Shown here: in pieces, positions 62,812 through 64,000 of the stretch
How positions within the stretch are numbered: position 1 is the first letter of the stretch
Layout of the letters: the number at the start of each line of letters is the position of its first letter
Origin: Ciceribacter sp. L1K22
GTDB taxonomy: Bacteria > Pseudomonadota > Alphaproteobacteria > Rhizobiales > Rhizobiaceae
Assembly: GCF_017599385.1 (NCBI RefSeq)
Contig: NZ_JAGFPK010000001.1
Location: forward strand, 560,177-624,176
Reading direction: 5' to 3'
Length of the DNA stretch: 64,000 bases
Notes under the pieces: model-generated
Told to the model about the DNA's origin: nothing
The model's database searches: none
Seen by the model: only the letters and a program-made list of their open reading frames with translations
Position numbers and translations under genes: made by a program

Positions 62812-64000
62812 TTGAAGAAGTATCTGACACTCGTCCTGGTCATGACGGTGCTGGCGGCGGGAGCCGTGATGACCCTGCTTGCCTGGGACTCCGAGAGACG
62901 CGCCACTCGCGCCGCCTTCGATGTGACGAGCGACGAATTCGTCCACCGTGTCGAAAGCCGGCTGCAGCAGCATATGGCGCTGATCACGGCGACCGGCGCG
63001 TTCCTCGAAGCATCGGGAAGCGCGACCACGAGGGCATCGTTCCAGACGTTTGTCCGTGGGCTGAGGCTTGAAACCGACTTCGAGGGTATCCGGGGGATAG
63101 GTATGGCACTTATGGCTCCGGCCTCTCCGGCCGGCGATTCGGCGATCGAGGCGCTTATCCAGCGGAGCCATGATCTTGATCGACCCGTGTGGCCGCAGAC
63201 CGACCAGTTGCAGCGCGCGGTCATCGTGTTGCTGGAGCCGCAGGACGATCGCAACCGCGTGGCTCTCGGCTTCGACATGTTCAGCGAGGGGCGGCGACGC
63301 GAGGCGATGCTGAAAGCGCTGCAAAGCGGCCACATCCGCGGCTCGGCGCCGGTGGAGCTGGTTCAGGAGTATACCAACGAGAAGCAGCTGGGCTTCCTGC
63401 TCTATTTTCCGGTCAACCGCGCCCTCAACTCGCCGGTGTGGCAGGACGAGCCTTCCGGAATGGGTGGTTCAGGCTTTGCCTACGCACCGTTCCGTGCCGG
63501 CGACTTCTTCCGCTCCGTGCTCAAGAGCTTTCCAGACGGCTTTATCGAGGTCGAGGTCAGCGACACGGCGGGCGACGTTGCGGAAGTCCTGTTCCGCACG
63601 CCGGGCTTTTCCGAGGGGATATCGGATGCGGTGATGACCCGTTACGTGGTCGCTGCCGGACGCGAATGGACCCTGAGCGTTTATCCCGGTCCATCCTATC
63701 TCGTCACTCCGCATGTCTACACTGCGCTGATTGCCTTCATATCGGTGTTGCTCACGGTAACGCTGGCGATGGCGATGCGCTGGCAGGCGCGGGCGATGGC
63801 GGCGGTGGAGGCGCTGAACGCCGTTTCGCAGCGGACCATCGGTGAAAAGGATCTGATGCTGCAGGAGATGAAGCATCGCATCAAGAACTCCATCACCCGC
63901 ATCCTCGCCATGGCGCGCCAGACAGCGGCGCACTCGGCGTCCCTGGAGGATTTCACGGCCTCGTTCTTCGCCCGCCTTCAGGCCATGGCCAATGCGCAGG
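62812..64000 (+). CDS. CHASE-domain sensor histidine kinase (HisKA_2/HWE-type), cut by window end
   Basis: The gene begins with TTG at 62812, because no ATG or GTG lies upstream in frame and the N-terminus then reads as a signal anchor (LKKYLTLVLVMTVLAAGAV). The partial protein (396 codons here) has a CHASE-type extracellular sensor (about 35-300), a second TM segment (about 303-325) and an H-box with His355 in EMKHRIKNSITRIL, typical of HisKA_2/HWE kinases. The rest is beyond the window. Many such kinases feed the general stress response in alphaproteobacteria. Confidence 0.85.
   Translation, partial: MKKYLTLVLVMTVLAAGAVMTLLAWDSERRATRAAFDVTSDEFVHRVESRLQQHMALITATGAFLEASGSATTRASFQTFVRGLRLETDFEGIRGIGMALMAPASPAGDSAIEALIQRSHDLDRPVWPQTDQLQRAVIVLLEPQDDRNRVALGFDMFSEGRRREAMLKALQSGHIRGSAPVELVQEYTNEKQLGFLLYFPVNRALNSPVWQDEPSGMGGSGFAYAPFRAGDFFRSVLKSFPDGFIEVEVSDTAGDVAEVLFRTPGFSEGISDAVMTRYVVAAGREWTLSVYPGPSYLVTPHVYTALIAFISVLLTVTLAMAMRWQARAMAAVEALNAVSQRTIGEKDLMLQEMKHRIKNSITRILAMARQTAAHSASLEDFTASFFARLQAMANAQ

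Noticed and set aside
1..64000. CRISPR array, insertion sequence, integrase, tRNA or rRNA gene
   Set aside because: I found no regularly spaced direct repeats, transposase or integrase motifs, cloverleaf sequence or rRNA segments on reading both strands.

Overview
The window looks like a chromosomal segment of a GC-rich alphaproteobacterium, most likely a member of Rhizobiales/Rhizobiaceae. The main reasons are a membrane-bound ferritin gene (mbfA) behind a perfect Irr-type iron box, a TakP-like TRAP binding protein, a transglutaminase-like cysteine peptidase (BTLCP family), an xWxxF chemoreceptor tail, and ThuA-like and DUF2171 proteins of rhizobial type. The species cannot be named from the sequence. 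I see no rRNA, tRNA, insertion sequence, integrase or CRISPR array, so most of the window reads as ordinary, densely coding chromosome.

Layout. 1-5 kb: a ThuA-like/Gfo-Idh-MocA pair, a two-repeat YegP protein, a secreted protein of unknown role, a ccdAB toxin-antitoxin pair, and a divergent HxlR regulator/ABM monooxygenase pair around a palindrome. 5-9 kb: lepA, then an MFS/GNAT operon. 9-17 kb: a chemoreceptor, a FAD/NAD(P)-binding protein, a MOSC protein, an MhqO-MhqD-like fusion protein and an XRE-cupin regulator whose promoter/start region is one large inverted repeat. 17-25 kb: a TetR-controlled MFS pump, an acetylpolyamine amidohydrolase with its catalytic residues intact, an orphan TRAP binding protein, a group III globin, mbfA, and two small enzymes or peptidases. 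25-32 kb: the translation cluster infC (AUU start)-rpmI-rplT-pheS-pheT, with three small DUF2442/DUF4160 genes lying between pheS and pheT. 32-39 kb: a MarR/tautomerase operon, two aldo/keto reductases, LysR, a GlxA-type regulator coupled to an isochorismatase-like hydrolase, and another Gfo/Idh/MocA. 39-46 kb: a GtrA and a large GT-C-like membrane protein, an orphan gene-transfer-agent-like spike-base protein, xseA, a quinone-reductase-like flavoprotein, and a cold-shock gene with a long leader.

45.8-61.6 kb holds the most coherent accessory system. An apparent 11-gene minus-strand operon (57440 down to 47219) encodes a CUT1 sugar ABC importer, an acid-sugar dehydratase of the mandelate racemase type, a RhaM-like mutarotase, a Gfo/Idh/MocA dehydrogenase, a MaoC hydratase, an SDR, an FAH-family hydrolase and an L-fuconate dehydratase-like enolase. 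Divergent from it are an IclR regulator and an L-fuconolactonase-like amidohydrolase. Facing these is a class III CoA transferase overlapping (ATGA) a substrate-binding-protein homologue that has no signal peptide. Together they resemble the non-phosphorylative diketo-hydrolase route for L-fucose or a related 6-deoxyhexose (lactone, aldonate, 2-keto-3-deoxy acid, 2,4-diketo acid, then pyruvate plus lactate), with unexplained CoA-linked parts. Three short sites related to TGAATG-N2-CTCTTTCA lie in front of the three transcription units and may be the IclR operators.

The right edge carries a ybaK-type deacylase, an ArsC/YffB-like protein and the first part of a CHASE sensor histidine kinase with a TTG start, cut off by the window end.
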